Shown piece after piece: positions 29,500-40,382 of a stretch of 64,000 bases of DNA; positions within the stretch are counted from its first letter, which is position 1, and every line of letters begins with the position of its first letter. This DNA comes from Lepidostoma basale (Eukaryota > Arthropoda > Insecta > Trichoptera > Lepidostomatidae). A program made the position numbers and the translations under genes. A model generated the notes under the pieces. It was given only the letters and a program-made list of their open reading frames with translations, searched no databases and was not told where the DNA came from. The stretch covers positions 1,082,501 to 1,146,500 of the forward strand of contig JAHDVF020000890.1 of assembly GCA_022606425.2 (NCBI GenBank), written 5' to 3'.

Positions 29500-30170
29500 A
29501 AGTATATAAAAAAGAAAAAGACAAATAAAACATCCACAATACAAAGTATGGCAAACATAGAAGAAATAAATTTTTATGATTATTTTTTTTAATAAATTGA
29601 ATTGAATTTTTTAAATAAATAAAGGAAAACATATTGACGTAAAAATTTTTTTGGATTGGCCAATTAAAATTCAAAGATGTCCGAAAACGACGTGGTTTTG
29701 TAAGTCCGCGGGAATCAGTTGCCGTAAATCACCCCATTATTTATGGGGATCGCGGGAAAGCGTACAATAAATAGTTGTGATTAATCTCGGAAGGTAATTA
29801 GGGATGGAGAGCTAATTAATAACGTTAATGCTGATGGTATTGATGGAAACGTACACGAATTATGACTCCCATTATTGTAGAAAGCTACTTCGAAGAAGTG
29901 AACAGCAATGTGAGAAGTTTGTATGTTTGCGCAAATAAATTGTAAAGATTAAAATGTATCCATTTGATAATGAGTAATCCATATGAAAGATACAAATAAG
30001 AAACCGTTATTTGCAGAAGTTTTATTACAACTTTTACGGTTGACTTGAAAAGATAAGAATTTAAACACGTTGATCGTTTGAAACATTGTATTGTAGATCG
30101 ATATGACAATATATATTATTATTAATAAATAGCGTAAAACCAAAGAAGGGTAAAAACTTGGATATTATTA
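29500..30170. other. Sequence without a recognised gene
   Basis: 29,505-29,560 is a short repeat shared with 18,120-18,175 and loosely with the family-f tail at 42,400. 29,690-29,870 is more complex. Otherwise AT-rich. Confidence 0.35.
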
Positions 30171-30173
30171 CTA

Positions 30174-30961
30174 CAGTGGAACCTCTCATAATGAGAATAA
30201 TTCGTTCCAGAATCTTACTCGTTGTGTGAAACACTCGACAATCGGATCAATAAAATACAACAATGCGTTCTACTATGCCCAAAAATATACTATTTTTTTA
30301 TTTTTAAACAAAAAACTAACTAACTAACCATCACGCCATTTCCCCGGAGGGGTAGGCAGAGAGGATGGATCGCCACAATGCTCTGTCCTGGCATACTCTA
30401 CATTCATACATCGTACCATGCACGCACTTCGATTATTCCGACTTCGAATGTGACCGCCTTATTTTAGTCATGCCATATTTTCCTCAGTCGTCCTCGGCTT
30501 CTTTTTCTACTCACGCTGCTTGTGTACAACTTTTTAACCATTCTACTCTCATACATTCGTTCCATATGTCCAAACCATCTCAGGGATCCTTTCAAGATTT
30601 ATTCAAATAAATATATATTACTTAAAAATTGTTAAGGGGCGTAACAACCTGGAATGCGATACCGATTTACAAAAATAATAATAAAAAAAAACGAAATAAC
30701 TAGTTTATTATTTATGAATTTATGACAAATAATGATTTTTTTACTAGAAATTTGTTTTTCCCACGCTTCAAAATTTGGTAAAAAAGAGACACAGCATTAT
30801 CATTGAGTACATTTGTTCAACGCATAGCCACCTCCTTATTAATGGTGATGCTTCTCAATGTACGATGCACTCGTTATGCGGAATGTCACTCATTAAGAGA
30901 GCATTTTTTCACCATCTGTTTTCCTCGTTATGCGAATTACTCGTTAAGAGAGGTTCCACTG
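30174..30961. mobile_element. Tigger-like MITE with TA duplication
   Basis: Terminal inverted repeats CAGTGGAACCTCTCATAATG / CGTTAAGAGAGGTTCCACTG flanked by TA on both sides (30,172 and 30,962). Subterminal CTCGTTAAGAG and CATTAAGAGAG words repeat inside. A LINE-T is nested; without it the element is about 500 bp. Confidence 0.85.
30313..30602 (-). mobile_element. LINE-T nested in the Tigger-like MITE
   Basis: Starts AACTAACTAACTAACCATCA (reverse of the tail) and extends to FGHMERMYE-like coding on minus. Internal stops. Confidence 0.8.
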
Positions 30962-30964
30962 TAT

Positions 30965-31250
30965 TCTTAGGTACTGTATATTACGGAAAACGTACGATTT
31001 ATGGATGATCATATTTTTTAGAATGTGTCATATTTCGCATTTCTATTGTTCAAGAGTTTATTTGCATTACAAAGTTTTTCGTAAACGTACGTCTCACTCA
31101 ACTATAATTATATTTAACATGGAGTTTGCATAATTGTTTAAGCAACAATATATATTACAAATCAAATAGCCGTTTTTACAAAAGCATTCACAATAATTAA
31201 TAAAGTAATCAAAATTATAATGTTTTTTTTTTATATCAATACTGTTTTTT
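30965..31250. other. AT-rich spacer
   Basis: Nothing recognised. Confidence 0.3.
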
Positions 31251-31254
31251 TTTA

Positions 31255-31390
31255 AGAATAACGCGAATTGAAATCAATGGTATTAGAATTTATTATACAA
31301 TCGGAGAGAATCGGGTAGTATCCAGACTTGAACCCAAGCCTCATGGAATAGGTCTAGCATTCTGTTGCCTAGACCACCATCCGATTTTAT
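31255..31390 (-). mobile_element. SINE-B, diverged
   Basis: Reverse of the SINE-B body and head: GAATCGGGTAGTATCCAGAC, TTGAACCCA (B box on minus), CATTCTGTTGCCTAGACCACC. Confidence 0.6.
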
Positions 31391-31391
31391 C

Positions 31392-32130
31392 AAATCCAAG
31401 AAACTCATATTTTTTGGCCACTGTGATAATACCATGAAGGAATATTGAACAATTATACTAGAAACAATGTTTTATTTATTTATTTAGTTGAAAACGATAT
31501 TATTCATCCAGATTAACGAGTCTGCAAATATTGTACAATAAAATCATGCGACACGATACCCAAAATATATTAATGAACACCACAAAATGCGATATTGTTT
31601 TGTGTAGGCGGGTAAACACTTTGTATATTTGTAAGTACAACATTCATACGGAAGAGACGGGACATTTCAGACATTCCTTGATTCAAAATAATCAAACAGG
31701 AGATTTCACATTAACGGAGATCTTCAAGGCATTCAGTCAAATCCAATACCCATCGTTGAGTGAAGTACTGTCACCTCCGATTAGTGAGTACTCGGCGCTA
31801 TCAGATGGGGCCTTGTCCATTAGCCCTAAACTGGCCTAAACCCCGAGGAGACGGTCTGGGCAAGCCAGAAGGGGGTCCGGCGACTGCTTGAGAGATTAGA
31901 CCACCCGAAATCAAGGGACAGTGGCCCTAAATATGTTTGTTTCGGAAGAAAATCGATAAAACATAATAAATGTTACGCTCGCTTGATGGAAACGAAAGTT
32001 TAACGGCGTTATTTATCGATCCGAGCAGAATTGATTGGTATCTCTTGTGTTTAATCGATGTTTATATTTGATCGGTTTAATGCCCACGAATTAAATCTTA
32101 CATGACGCAATCTAGAGAAATAATTATACA
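31392..32130. other. Unassigned sequence
   Basis: Holds a 102-codon plus-strand frame (31,531-31,839) ending LSDGALSISPKLA; no motif or splice context supports it. 31,840-31,925 is GC-rich. Confidence 0.3.
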
Positions 32131-32139
32131 TACAAGATA

Positions 32140-33105
32140 ATAAGTATGAGAATTTATGAAGCATGTGTAAGATCAATAGTTTTCTTATTCGTATCAATGG
32201 CAAGAAAGCCTTCTTCCCTCTACTATTGGACACACCTCTCTTCCATTTTTCTTCACTCGTCCTTGTTTTGTCCCTTCTACATTCAGTTATTTTCGATTAT
32301 TCGAGTAATGTCATCAACCAGTCCATCTTTTAGGTGGCCTCCCAACACACCTGTTCCTTGTGAATTGTGAACATCTAGTACTGCCCTGTCTGGCTATATG
32401 TCCAGTCAATTGCTACTTAAATTTATCTGTTCGATCTGAATGTATATAAGTGACATAATCAAAGTTATTTTGTGAATTTTGGAAGATTTACTGGAAGGCT
32501 GATTCCGTTTCCTCCAACAACATAGCCTCGTAAACAACCAACGTTACAAACACTTCAAGAAATTCGTTTCTTGGAGGAAGCTGAGACCCACCAAAGGTTA
32601 TAGCGCCGGAGAAATAAAAATAATTCCATATAACTATGGCATGTACATATCATAGGGTAGCGCTAAAAAAGCTTATTTTTCCTATATCTCTTGCCATTGC
32701 GGTAAAAGGGGCGCCGAGTGTTTAATTATAATAAGACCACACGTGGAGACACCTTCCTTGCCCATTAGATAATTAATAATATATGGGGTTGAAGTAAGGG
32801 CAGATACAGTCAGAACTAAATAAGTGTTGAGGACTAACGAGATAAAGACAATTAGATAGATATGTGAGGCAGAGGATATTATAAGATGGAGTAGACAGCG
32901 AAGGAGGAACTGGTACGGTCATATTCAAAGAATGGACACCGCCTGACTATATTGACACCACCAGATTGCACTACATACGAGTATTCATCTTCATGGAGAT
33001 CTGCATCTCCTTTAATGGAAGGACAGCTGTGAATCCAGCTTGCAGGAGGAGTATCCCTCTATAGAACAGACAGCAAAGGTCTATGGCAAGGCAGAAAAGA
33101 TAATA
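32140..33105 (+). pseudogene. RTE-C copy, interrupted
   Basis: MRIYEACVRSI at 32,146 breaks off and resumes near 32,775: IYGVEVRADTVRTK, CEAEDIIRWSRQRRRNWYGH. The 600 bp between hold a minus-strand RTE end and a plus-strand LINE end (FLEEAETHQRL-stop near 32,575). Tail AATAATAATAAG. Confidence 0.6.
32195..32450 (-). pseudogene. RTE-type 3' end nested in RTE-C
   Basis: Minus strand, broken frame: HIARQGSTRC-like, then GRPPKRWTG/DDITRIIENN, KGQNKDEWKKMEE. Confidence 0.5.
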
Positions 33106-33251
33106 ATAAGTACCAAATTCAGTTGAACCATTAACAGTATTCTGTAATTTAACACTGTTTAAATTCATTGTTAATTTGAAAGGACAATGTTTAATGTGTG
33201 TAAAAACTGTTTATATATTTTTAATGTCTTAAAAGTAATATACTCGTACAT

Positions 33252-33282
33252 TACATGTTTCGTAGATATATTGCATCTTCAG
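33252..33282 (-). ncRNA. Hammerhead-like motif in the intron beside the HMG exon
   Basis: Minus strand CTGAAGA (fits CUGANGA), extra T, degraded stem II, GAAA, CATG, and GTA at the cleavage position. It starts 49 nt after the exon's donor site, in the sense orientation of the gene. The tail beyond it has not been matched to a family. Confidence 0.4.
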
Positions 33283-33330
33283 GTATAAAGATGGACGTGC
33301 TGAGAAATTTGAAGTCGGTTTTGTCCTTAC

Positions 33331-33507
33331 CTCTGCAGCCTGTTCGTGGTACTTCTTCTTCTCATCTGCTGTCAGGGTCGACCACAGTTCTCCCATTATC
33401 TTGCCAACAGCTCGATAATCTGCTCCGGGATTCTGGCTAGCCACCCCTTCACGACGTTCGTTGGCGAATAATGTGAAAGGATTCGTTGACTGAACACGGG
33501 CATCTTT
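33331..33507 (-). CDS. Internal exon encoding an HMG box (gene unidentified)
   Basis: Minus strand. 177 bp, exactly 59 codons, between acceptor TTGTCTCACTTTTCAG and donor GCAGAG|GTAAGG. It encodes most of an HMG box: NPFTLFANERREGV (helix 1), NPGADYRAVGKIMGELW (helix 2, with the conserved tryptophan), then STLTADEKKKYHEQAAE (helix 3 start with the KKKY motif). HMG boxes bend DNA or bind chromatin in the nucleus. Residues 1-9 (KDARVQSTN) precede the fold. The exon is in phase 0 at both ends and free of stops. Base composition differs sharply from the flanks. I cannot name the gene; it is not a typical SOX or capicua box. No neighbouring exon of the same gene is certain in this window. Confidence 0.88.
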
Positions 33508-33599
33508 CTGAAAAGTGAGACAAACTAATTATCATGTTACTAACGTGTATTTTTTTGTGTGAGAGTTGGTCATAGAGGTTAATGTACATTAAAGTTGGC

Positions 33600-33760
33600 A
33601 GGGGGTCCTTCATGTTTTCCTCAAAATTGTATTTAACGTTATTCCCGTATGCACGGCGGACGGGCCTAGAAATTGCATGAGCGAAACTGACGAAAGGCCG
33701 CCGCTGCGTCCTATAACAACTTCGGGTAAGCGGTGGGAGTCCCGCTATGCTCCATTCTCT
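33600..33760 (+). repeat. Dispersed repeat U, copy 3
   Basis: GCGGACGGGCCTAGAAATTG, AACTGACGAAAGGCCG, GCTGCGTCCTATAACAAC, GGTAAGCGGTGGG. Confidence 0.6.
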
Positions 33761-33764
33761 TTAA

Positions 33765-35415
33765 AAAAAAAACTAATGATCATACAAACAGCTCACATAG
33801 TTATCAATTTTGACCTGGAGGATTCTACATTTCACAATGAAAAGACATTTTTAATCCTATATAAGTCTAGCAAAATTTGATATGGGTACCATAATATGGA
33901 AACCGGTGAAGAAACAAACATTAGTGGATTTTAACTAATTATACATTTTAAAATGATTTTCTATTTTTTTTATTATTATTTACAGTTAACAACTATCGTG
34001 AAATTTCAAATAACAAAATTTTTTTTTTTAATGTAACTCGTATTGTGGGTGTCTTTGTTCAGGAAGATGACTGAGAAGTCATCGAGTTGTATGCCCCTTC
34101 TTTGGCATTCCTTCATGACGTATATGGTATATATTTCTCGTATTCCTCATGATTGAGGGTCGTGTCCATCCGTTTTCGTCGTTTGTTTTCTTATTATATT
34201 ATTTGAATCTCTATTTTAAAAATTACTTTGTATATTCAGATTATAAACGATTTGGAATTGTATTATTCTGTAATGTTTATTTAATTGATATTATTTTTTT
34301 GAAGAAATTGAAATAGAATTGTTGTTAGCAGGACGATCCGGCTGACAACAAGACAACAATATGATATTATTATTACATTAAATAGTCATTTTTTTGGCCG
34401 AAACACTACGATACTTTAACATTATAAACTGTAAAATAAAATAAAAATTAATGGTGTTTTGATGTTGGAATAAATCAAATTGCAGTTACATAAGCATTGG
34501 AAGGAAACAGTGTGATGAGGTCTGGATTGAGGATAACTGGTAGCCTGATAAAGGAACAAATGAATGCCCACGGACACGACACACGCCCGCGATATCTGTG
34601 ACGAGGCGCGCGTTGTGTCCGCGGGCACTTTGCCTACTCCGGTGACGGAAAACGAATGTCAAATCTCTGATAAAGGCGACTTAAAACGACGACACGACAA
34701 ATTTTGATTAAACATTACGGCTCTTATTAAAGCAAACGGGAATAATAACGTTAATCTGTAAACTAGAGTGTTTAATGTTTACATCGGAGCTAATGGGCAA
34801 GCAATAATGAGAAGAATGTTGGATAGATAAAATAAAACGTATTAAAAAAAAAAAATTAAAACACTTTCATACTATGTTTTTACACGACTTTATTTTGTTT
34901 TATCCTCCCAACCGGTTTCAACCGGTTAAAAGTAATAATTAAATAACCACTCATTTAATCCATCTGAAAATGTAAAAAAAAGTGCATTCATCCCAATTAT
35001 ACTTAACGATCAATTATTGTTTGCTTACTCACCTTTGTTATACACATTATAAATAAATAAAAAATATTCCTAGAGTGGGTATTAATAATCTAGATTACTG
35101 CCGAAAAAATATTTTGTTATGATTCCACCTTTGCAGCTCAAACATGGACTAATGGATGGAAGAAACAAAAAAGGGGACGCCAACCAAACTTATTTAAATT
35201 CAGTAATATTAAAAATAAAAGTATAAATTTTTCAAGTTATATGGTATATAAAATTTTAAGCTGTCATATAATTTTAATTCCATTTTATTGAATACGAATC
35301 CTCTTAAATAAATTAAGTACCAATATTTAAATTCAGTTAATTTTACAGATTATTATTGTATAGAATCATGTTTACCAACCCTGATCTGTATGAACCATTT
35401 ATAAAGGAGTAATTT
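33765..35415. other. Long stretch without a gene
   Basis: AT-rich, A and T runs. 33,890-34,010 resembles the tail of family e (AAACCGGTGAAG, ATTAGTGGATTTTAAC). 34,320-34,365 has AGGACGATCCGGCTGACAAC, related to the PLE 85-bp repeat. 34,563-34,632 is a GC-rich hairpin with arms TGCCCACGGACACGACAC / GTTGTGTCCGCGGGCA. Nothing else recognised. Confidence 0.4.
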
Positions 35416-35419
35416 TGTA

Positions 35420-35525
35420 ACAGTGCCACCAGTCTATCGATGCCAGCAAGCCTGGCGAAACCGGTCGCTGTCGAAATGAAGACAAAAGTGGAATTACATA
35501 GTTTAAAAACTTCGTTATATTTAAT
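35420..35525 (+). repeat. Right half of a family-d palindrome
   Basis: Motif at 35,434-35,466: CTATCGA, extra T, GCCAG/CTGGC, GAAA, CCGG, TC, then AAAGACAAAAGTGGAA. No facing arm. Confidence 0.7.
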
Positions 35526-35589
35526 TCTTATTGTTGTCAGGCGTTGTCTAGCAATGTATGATAGTTTTCACATTACATTAATAAAGATT

Positions 35590-35834
35590 TTCTGCTTAAT
35601 GCTTACATATATTCTTAATAGATGGCGCTAGTGTAGGTTGACCTAAAAATGTGAAGTGTGTCTCAACATAGTAGCATATATACAACTTTCAAAAATTTGG
35701 CAGACGTGGTGGTCGTAAGACAGGTCATAAGTCCTGAAAACGCCTCGGCCACCATATTCTGTTTCCAAAAAAAATAAAACAATAAAAAAACAATTTACAT
35801 CTTCGTCTCTATTGAGATACAATTAATCCTTAAA
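35590..35834 (+). mobile_element. MITE-K, one-armed copy
   Basis: TGCTTAATGCTTACAT, AATAGATGGCGCTAGTG, CACCATATTCTGTTTCC, then TTGAGATACAATTAATCCTT. The left inverted arm is missing. Confidence 0.7.
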
Positions 35835-35839
35835 AATGA

Positions 35840-36385
35840 ACTACCATTGATAAAATCATTTAATTATAATAAATAAAGGTCAAACGGTGTTAATAAACGA
35901 ATAAGATTTTCCCATACATAATTAGTTAGACGACATAAGTAAATAATGTTTTCTCCGATTGGAAGTATGACAGTTAATCGGCAGAGAGGCATCCACTATA
36001 GCGGTACACGTGTACATAAATGCCAATAAGCGAGTTTATTGCAACCGCATTAGCGAAGTCGGCATTAACTAAATGAGCATGGGTTAGGCGTCTTTAAAAT
36101 GGCAAATAAATCAGGTGGATTCTCCCAACTATGCACTAACGAAGAAGTTCTCGGTGGTAACACTTGGCGCATGTTTCTCCTTGCACAGACCTTTGCGAGT
36201 GACAGTAATCTTTTTGCGGGATCATTAACAATTTTATTTACTTTAATTTTCTTTACTATATCACACAATCTTCAGCCGGACTAGTAAAACAAGTTACAGT
36301 ATATAAAAAAAAAACAGATTTAGAGAATCCAAAATGCACGTCAAAAACTAACAAAGCGTTAATACACCCACGAAACTGCCAAAGT
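35840..36385. other. Unassigned sequence
   Basis: A frame at 36,099-36,284 and its minus-strand partner lack motifs. Nothing recognised. Confidence 0.3.
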
Positions 36386-36389
36386 AAAG

Positions 36390-36672
36390 ATCCTCTGCTT
36401 AATGCTTACATCTAGTCTTAATAGATGGCGCTAGTGTAGATTGAACTATAAAATGGGAAGTGTTTCCCAACATTGTAGCATATATACATCTTCCAAAAAA
36501 TTGTCAGACTTGGTGGTCGCAAGAAATGCGGAATTGGGTATGTTGTATTACATAAAGCGTACGCTTAACCCAACCAATGACAAGGTCATAAGTCCTGTAA
36601 ACGCCTCGACCACCATATTCTGTTTTCAATTTGCAACTTCGTCTCTATTGAGATACAATTAATCCTTAAAAA
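36390..36672 (+). mobile_element. MITE-K, one-armed copy
   Basis: Same body as at 35,590, including ACCCAACCAATGACAAGGTC. Shares the preceding AAAGATYYTCTGCTTAATGC, showing the left boundary lies at least that far out. Confidence 0.7.
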
Positions 36673-36719
36673 ATAAGGATTGACTAAGTAACTAACTTAG
36701 TACTAAAGTAACTAATTTA

Positions 36720-36886
36720 ATTGTGAGAGTAAAGCAAGAACTTATATCAAAATTATATCAAAGAAAGTATTCAAATTGACATAGGAACAAATAAACATAA
36801 AGGTTCGAAAAATCATGAAAATTTGACAGTTGATATATTATTGTAACCCCCTGATGATGTCAACGTAGGTTGAAGAAACAGCTGTC
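36720..36886 (+). mobile_element. Penelope-like 3' tail with hammerhead-like motif
   Basis: AGCAAGAACTTATATCAAAA, TTGACATAGGAACAAATA, then the motif at 36,851-36,886: CTGATGA, TG, stem II TCAAC/GTTGA with loop GTAG, one unpaired A, GAAA, CAGCTG, TC. The element stops right after GTC, where a LINE begins. Confidence 0.65.
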
Positions 36887-36894
36887 TCATCGCA

Positions 36895-37135
36895 GTCTCG
36901 ACATGCCGACACTTCTTCGCCCTACTGGGCCGTTAAAGAACTCTCGTTTGAGGGGCTTCAGATCCTCCAAGCGATGCAAATGACCTAGCCAGCGAAATCT
37001 GTTAATTTTGATAAACTCGACCACGCTGATATCCTGGTAAAGATCATAGAGTTTCGTATTTTATGTCCTTCTCCATGTCTGTCATCCTTAATGGGTCCGA
37101 GGATTCTGCAGATGATTTTCTTTTCTGAAATACTA
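36895..37135 (-). pseudogene. LINE reverse-transcriptase C-terminal fragment
   Basis: Minus strand: EKKIICRILGPIKDD, frameshift, VEFIKINRFRWLGHLHRLED, LKPLKREFFNGPVGRRSVG. Post-thumb region of a non-LTR element. Clade uncertain. Confidence 0.6.
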
Positions 37136-37268
37136 AAAGGCGGCCACATCCGAAGTTGAAAAAATCGATGAGCGAACATTTTACGATGTATGAGGAATCC
37201 AATGCCAGTATCGCGGAGTATCCAACACTCTGGACAAACGGCGCGATGGCTGGTAAATTAGTTAGTTA
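37136..37268 (+). mobile_element. LINE-T 3' end
   Basis: GGCGGCCACATCCGAAG, TTTTACGATGTATGA, GGCGCGATGGCTGG then TTAGTTAGTTAG. Confidence 0.65.
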
Positions 37269-37269
37269 G

Positions 37270-38085
37270 TGGTCATTGTTTTTCTGGATAGTAGACGCGA
37301 TATTAATTGTTTAGGAGTACGTTCGCCGTATATGAGGAAATTTTGTATATTACAGACGACAAACAACACCGCAGTATTACTAAGAAAGCGGTATAAAACG
37401 GTTGTGAAATGTTCCGTAAAGAAATTAATTCCCGCTGACCCCTGACCTCATCAACGGGTTTCGTCTCAGCAGTCAGGCGTCAAAGGCGATCACTTTAATG
37501 TTTGCAGAGCACAGCTTAGCCCTGATGGCCGAAGAATGCCCCACAATGCACAGCCGAAGTGAGACGTAATTTGAAAATATCACGAGATGGAATCTATTGT
37601 CGGAATCTGTGTGAATCCGCGGTTTCGTGAATGAAACCGATTATTGAATACGTCGCCACTAAAAAATCCTGTGACGCTTCATCTAAAAATGCTATTGTTG
37701 GATTTGATTCACGGAGGTGTGTTTGAATGCTGGAAATTAAGTGAAAAACATCCAGTACACGACTCGGTAAAAAGATGGGGAGTCTTTATCGAATGTTTAG
37801 ATAGATTTGGATTTCAATTGCGCGCTGAATAAAGGCGACGCGGACCGAGTGTGTAATGTGAAGACGTGTGACCTTTTTTTCGTGCAGTCAACACGAGTGA
37901 ACGATCACCGGAGCTTCAAGGATACAATGATTTATTTAACATGTATTATGTGGCTCAATGATACGTGTGTATCTTGTCTAGGTACGCACTTGAAGATGTG
38001 ATATTAATCCAACACCAAGAAAAAAAAATAAGTGAACAACTACAAGATTGTATCATGCTATTACATTTGAATGCTCTTGTAAAAA
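37270..38085. other. Unassigned sequence
   Basis: Fairly complex, especially 37,420-37,640. Short frames without motifs or good splice sites. Nothing recognised. Confidence 0.3.
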
Positions 38086-38087
38086 AT

Positions 38088-38258
38088 ACTATTGACTTTG
38101 GAGAGTATCTTGTATTCCTAATGTCGAACCATCTCTTATGCGTTCCTGGTATTATATATTTATTATATTTTACCTGTTCTCAATAGATGCCTTAAACTAT
38201 AAAAATGTTTGTAATATCTTTTGAGAAAATAAACTTATTTGATTTGATTTGATTTTAC
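38088..38258 (+). mobile_element. LINE-E1 3' end
   Basis: Continues from GGAGAGTATCTTGTATTCC to TAAACTTATTTGATTTGATT; matches the 3' end of the copy at 44,330. Confidence 0.75.
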
Positions 38259-38439
38259 AACCAGAAGGTTGCAGGTGAATCCGAGAATTGGTAATTCGAT
38301 TATTTAAATGAAACAAATGACTAACTTTTGAGACTTTTATACTAGTATTATTCTTCACTCTGGCTCTACAGTCCTGGATGGACCTCGGACGCCTCCAAAA
38401 TTTCTGAGATTTTTTAAACCCATTTAGAAACAAAAAAAT

Positions 38440-39650
38440 CTTCTTCTTCTTCTTCTTCTTCTTTTGATAGATCTGACGATCTGTGACACAGAAATCATAT
38501 CTCGTCGGATGATGAGATCCAGCTGTCCCTCCATCTCTTAGGCGGTCTTCCAGGTGGGCGGTGTCCGGAAGGGATTTCATAGGCGGCTGTATACGCGAGT
38601 CTGTCACCATCCATTCGGGCTACATGGTCCCTCCAGTATCTTCTTCTGGATCTACTCCACTGAACGATATCCTCTATTTCGCAGGTTTTCCTTATGTCTG
38701 CGTTGCGGACACGATCTCGGAGGGTTTTTCCAGTAATTGATCTTAGGACCTTCATCTCCGATGTTCTAAGTAGTCCCTTGGTTCGCACAGTGTCAGCCCG
38801 CGTCTCTACAGCGTACGTCATGATGGGTCGCACGCATGTTTTGTATATTCTGATCTTGCTGTCGATACGCATGTGCTTGTTTTTCCAGACCAGATTCTTC
38901 AGGCATCCTGACACGGCAGAGGCTTTACTGACTTGTTCACGTACTTCGGTATAAAGGTCACTTTGGCTGCAGATCTCCACTCCCAAATACCTGAAACTCA
39001 TCACCTGCTCCACAGGTATATCATCAACAGTCAGTTTACATCTTGCAGGTTGCCTTGATATAGTGAGACTTTTTGTTTTGTTGACTGATATAGCCATATT
39101 TAGCCTTTGGGATACTGTGTGGAATTTGTACAACATTCTTTGCAGGTCATCTTCAGACTCTGCTATTAATGCGGCATCGTCCGCATAGCAAATGACATTC
39201 ACAGTTTTACTGCCCATTTTATAACCTAGTCCCAGGCCAGCTACCTCTTCTATAATTTCGTCCATAATAAGATTGAACAGAAAGGGGCTCAAACTATCTC
39301 CCTGTCTTATACCATTGCTTGTAGGAATTTCCCTAGACAGTTCATTGTCAACCTTAATTTTCGTTTTGCAATTGGTATATAGATCTTGGACAGTCTTTAT
39401 CAATGTATTGGATATTCCTCCTTCCTGTAATTTTCTTACAATATCTCTTAACAACACCCTGTCAAATGCCTTAGTCAGATCGACAAAACATATATAGGCT
39501 ACTTTATTATATTCAATTGCTTTCTCTTTCAGTTGCCTCAGAATGAAGATTGCATCTGTTGTGGAGCGATTTCGTCGAAAACCCTGCTGTTCTTCCCTAT
39601 TCGTTATCTTTTGCTCAAGTTTCGTTTTCAGAATACTTGTAAATAGCTAT
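38440..39650 (-). pseudogene. RTE-C2 reverse transcriptase, 5'-truncated but open
   Basis: Minus strand, about 384 codons without a stop from about 39,648 to 38,495. Palm motifs: QQGFRRNRSTTDAI, FVDLTKAFDRV (motif A aspartate), NGIRQGDSLSPFLFN (motif B), VICYADDAALIAES (motif C, YADD), then SFRYLGVEICSQ (motif E). The C-terminus follows: YAVETRADTVRTKG, RPPGRPPKRWRDS. The endonuclease and the N-terminus are missing; upstream is a stop and unrelated AT-rich DNA. The tail is a (GAA)n run at about 38,440-38,465. The lack of stops points to a fairly recent insertion. It would copy RNA into DNA at a nicked target if complete. Confidence 0.9.
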
Positions 39651-39659
39651 AATATAAGC

Positions 39660-40380
39660 TAAATAGCTATAACAAAAAAATGATCTCTGAATTCCCTTAT
39701 GTATAAAGCATTTAAAATATATGAAGATATATCGGAGGATGTCAAAAGTGTGTAGAACATATTTTTTTTATAGAATTAAATAAATATGTAAACAAAATGC
39801 AAGCTTATATTGATATTTATGTAGTTTATTATATTTGATTGTTTTTATTAGAACATGTGTAAATTAAATAAATAAATAAATAATAAAAAGTTAACACAAT
39901 TATTTGAATAATTGTTTGCGATGTCAAAATCAATAACAGAAAATTAGTATAAAAAAGTCGAAATACCATCACCAATATCTGTGCAGATTAGGATTATTAA
40001 TAAATTTTGATTGAATACACCATAAATAAAATATTCTTGATACATAAGCTTCTCAGACATCTTTATACCTTTATAAAAGAAGAGACAATTCATTACATTC
40101 GTAAATGTATACGTACTTTAGTTATTTTTTTTATGTGATTAAGGCGTTACGAATTTTAGTTAACAATAATAATATTGATTCGTCAATACATAAATGCAAC
40201 GAAAAATACAAAATTTGCTGACATACGAGTATATAAATACGTATTATTCTAAAAGATTTAAAAAAATAACGACTTTTTTTAAACATTGTGAGGACATTAA
40301 CTAAAGCAAAAATATGTGGTATAGCCTTTACACATTTGGCAGAAGTTCAAATATACAATTGATAACGATCATAAATATAT
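39660..40380. other. AT-rich sequence without a gene
   Basis: Low complexity; nothing recognised. Confidence 0.4.
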
Positions 40381-40382
40381 TG

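Noticed and set aside
31531..31839. 102-codon plus-strand frame
   Set aside because: No recognised motif, biased composition only partly, and no splice or promoter context.
33877..33910. TTGATAT...GAAACCGGTG as a hammerhead-like motif
   Set aside because: No stem II can form and the triplet is lost; only the family-e tail is credible.
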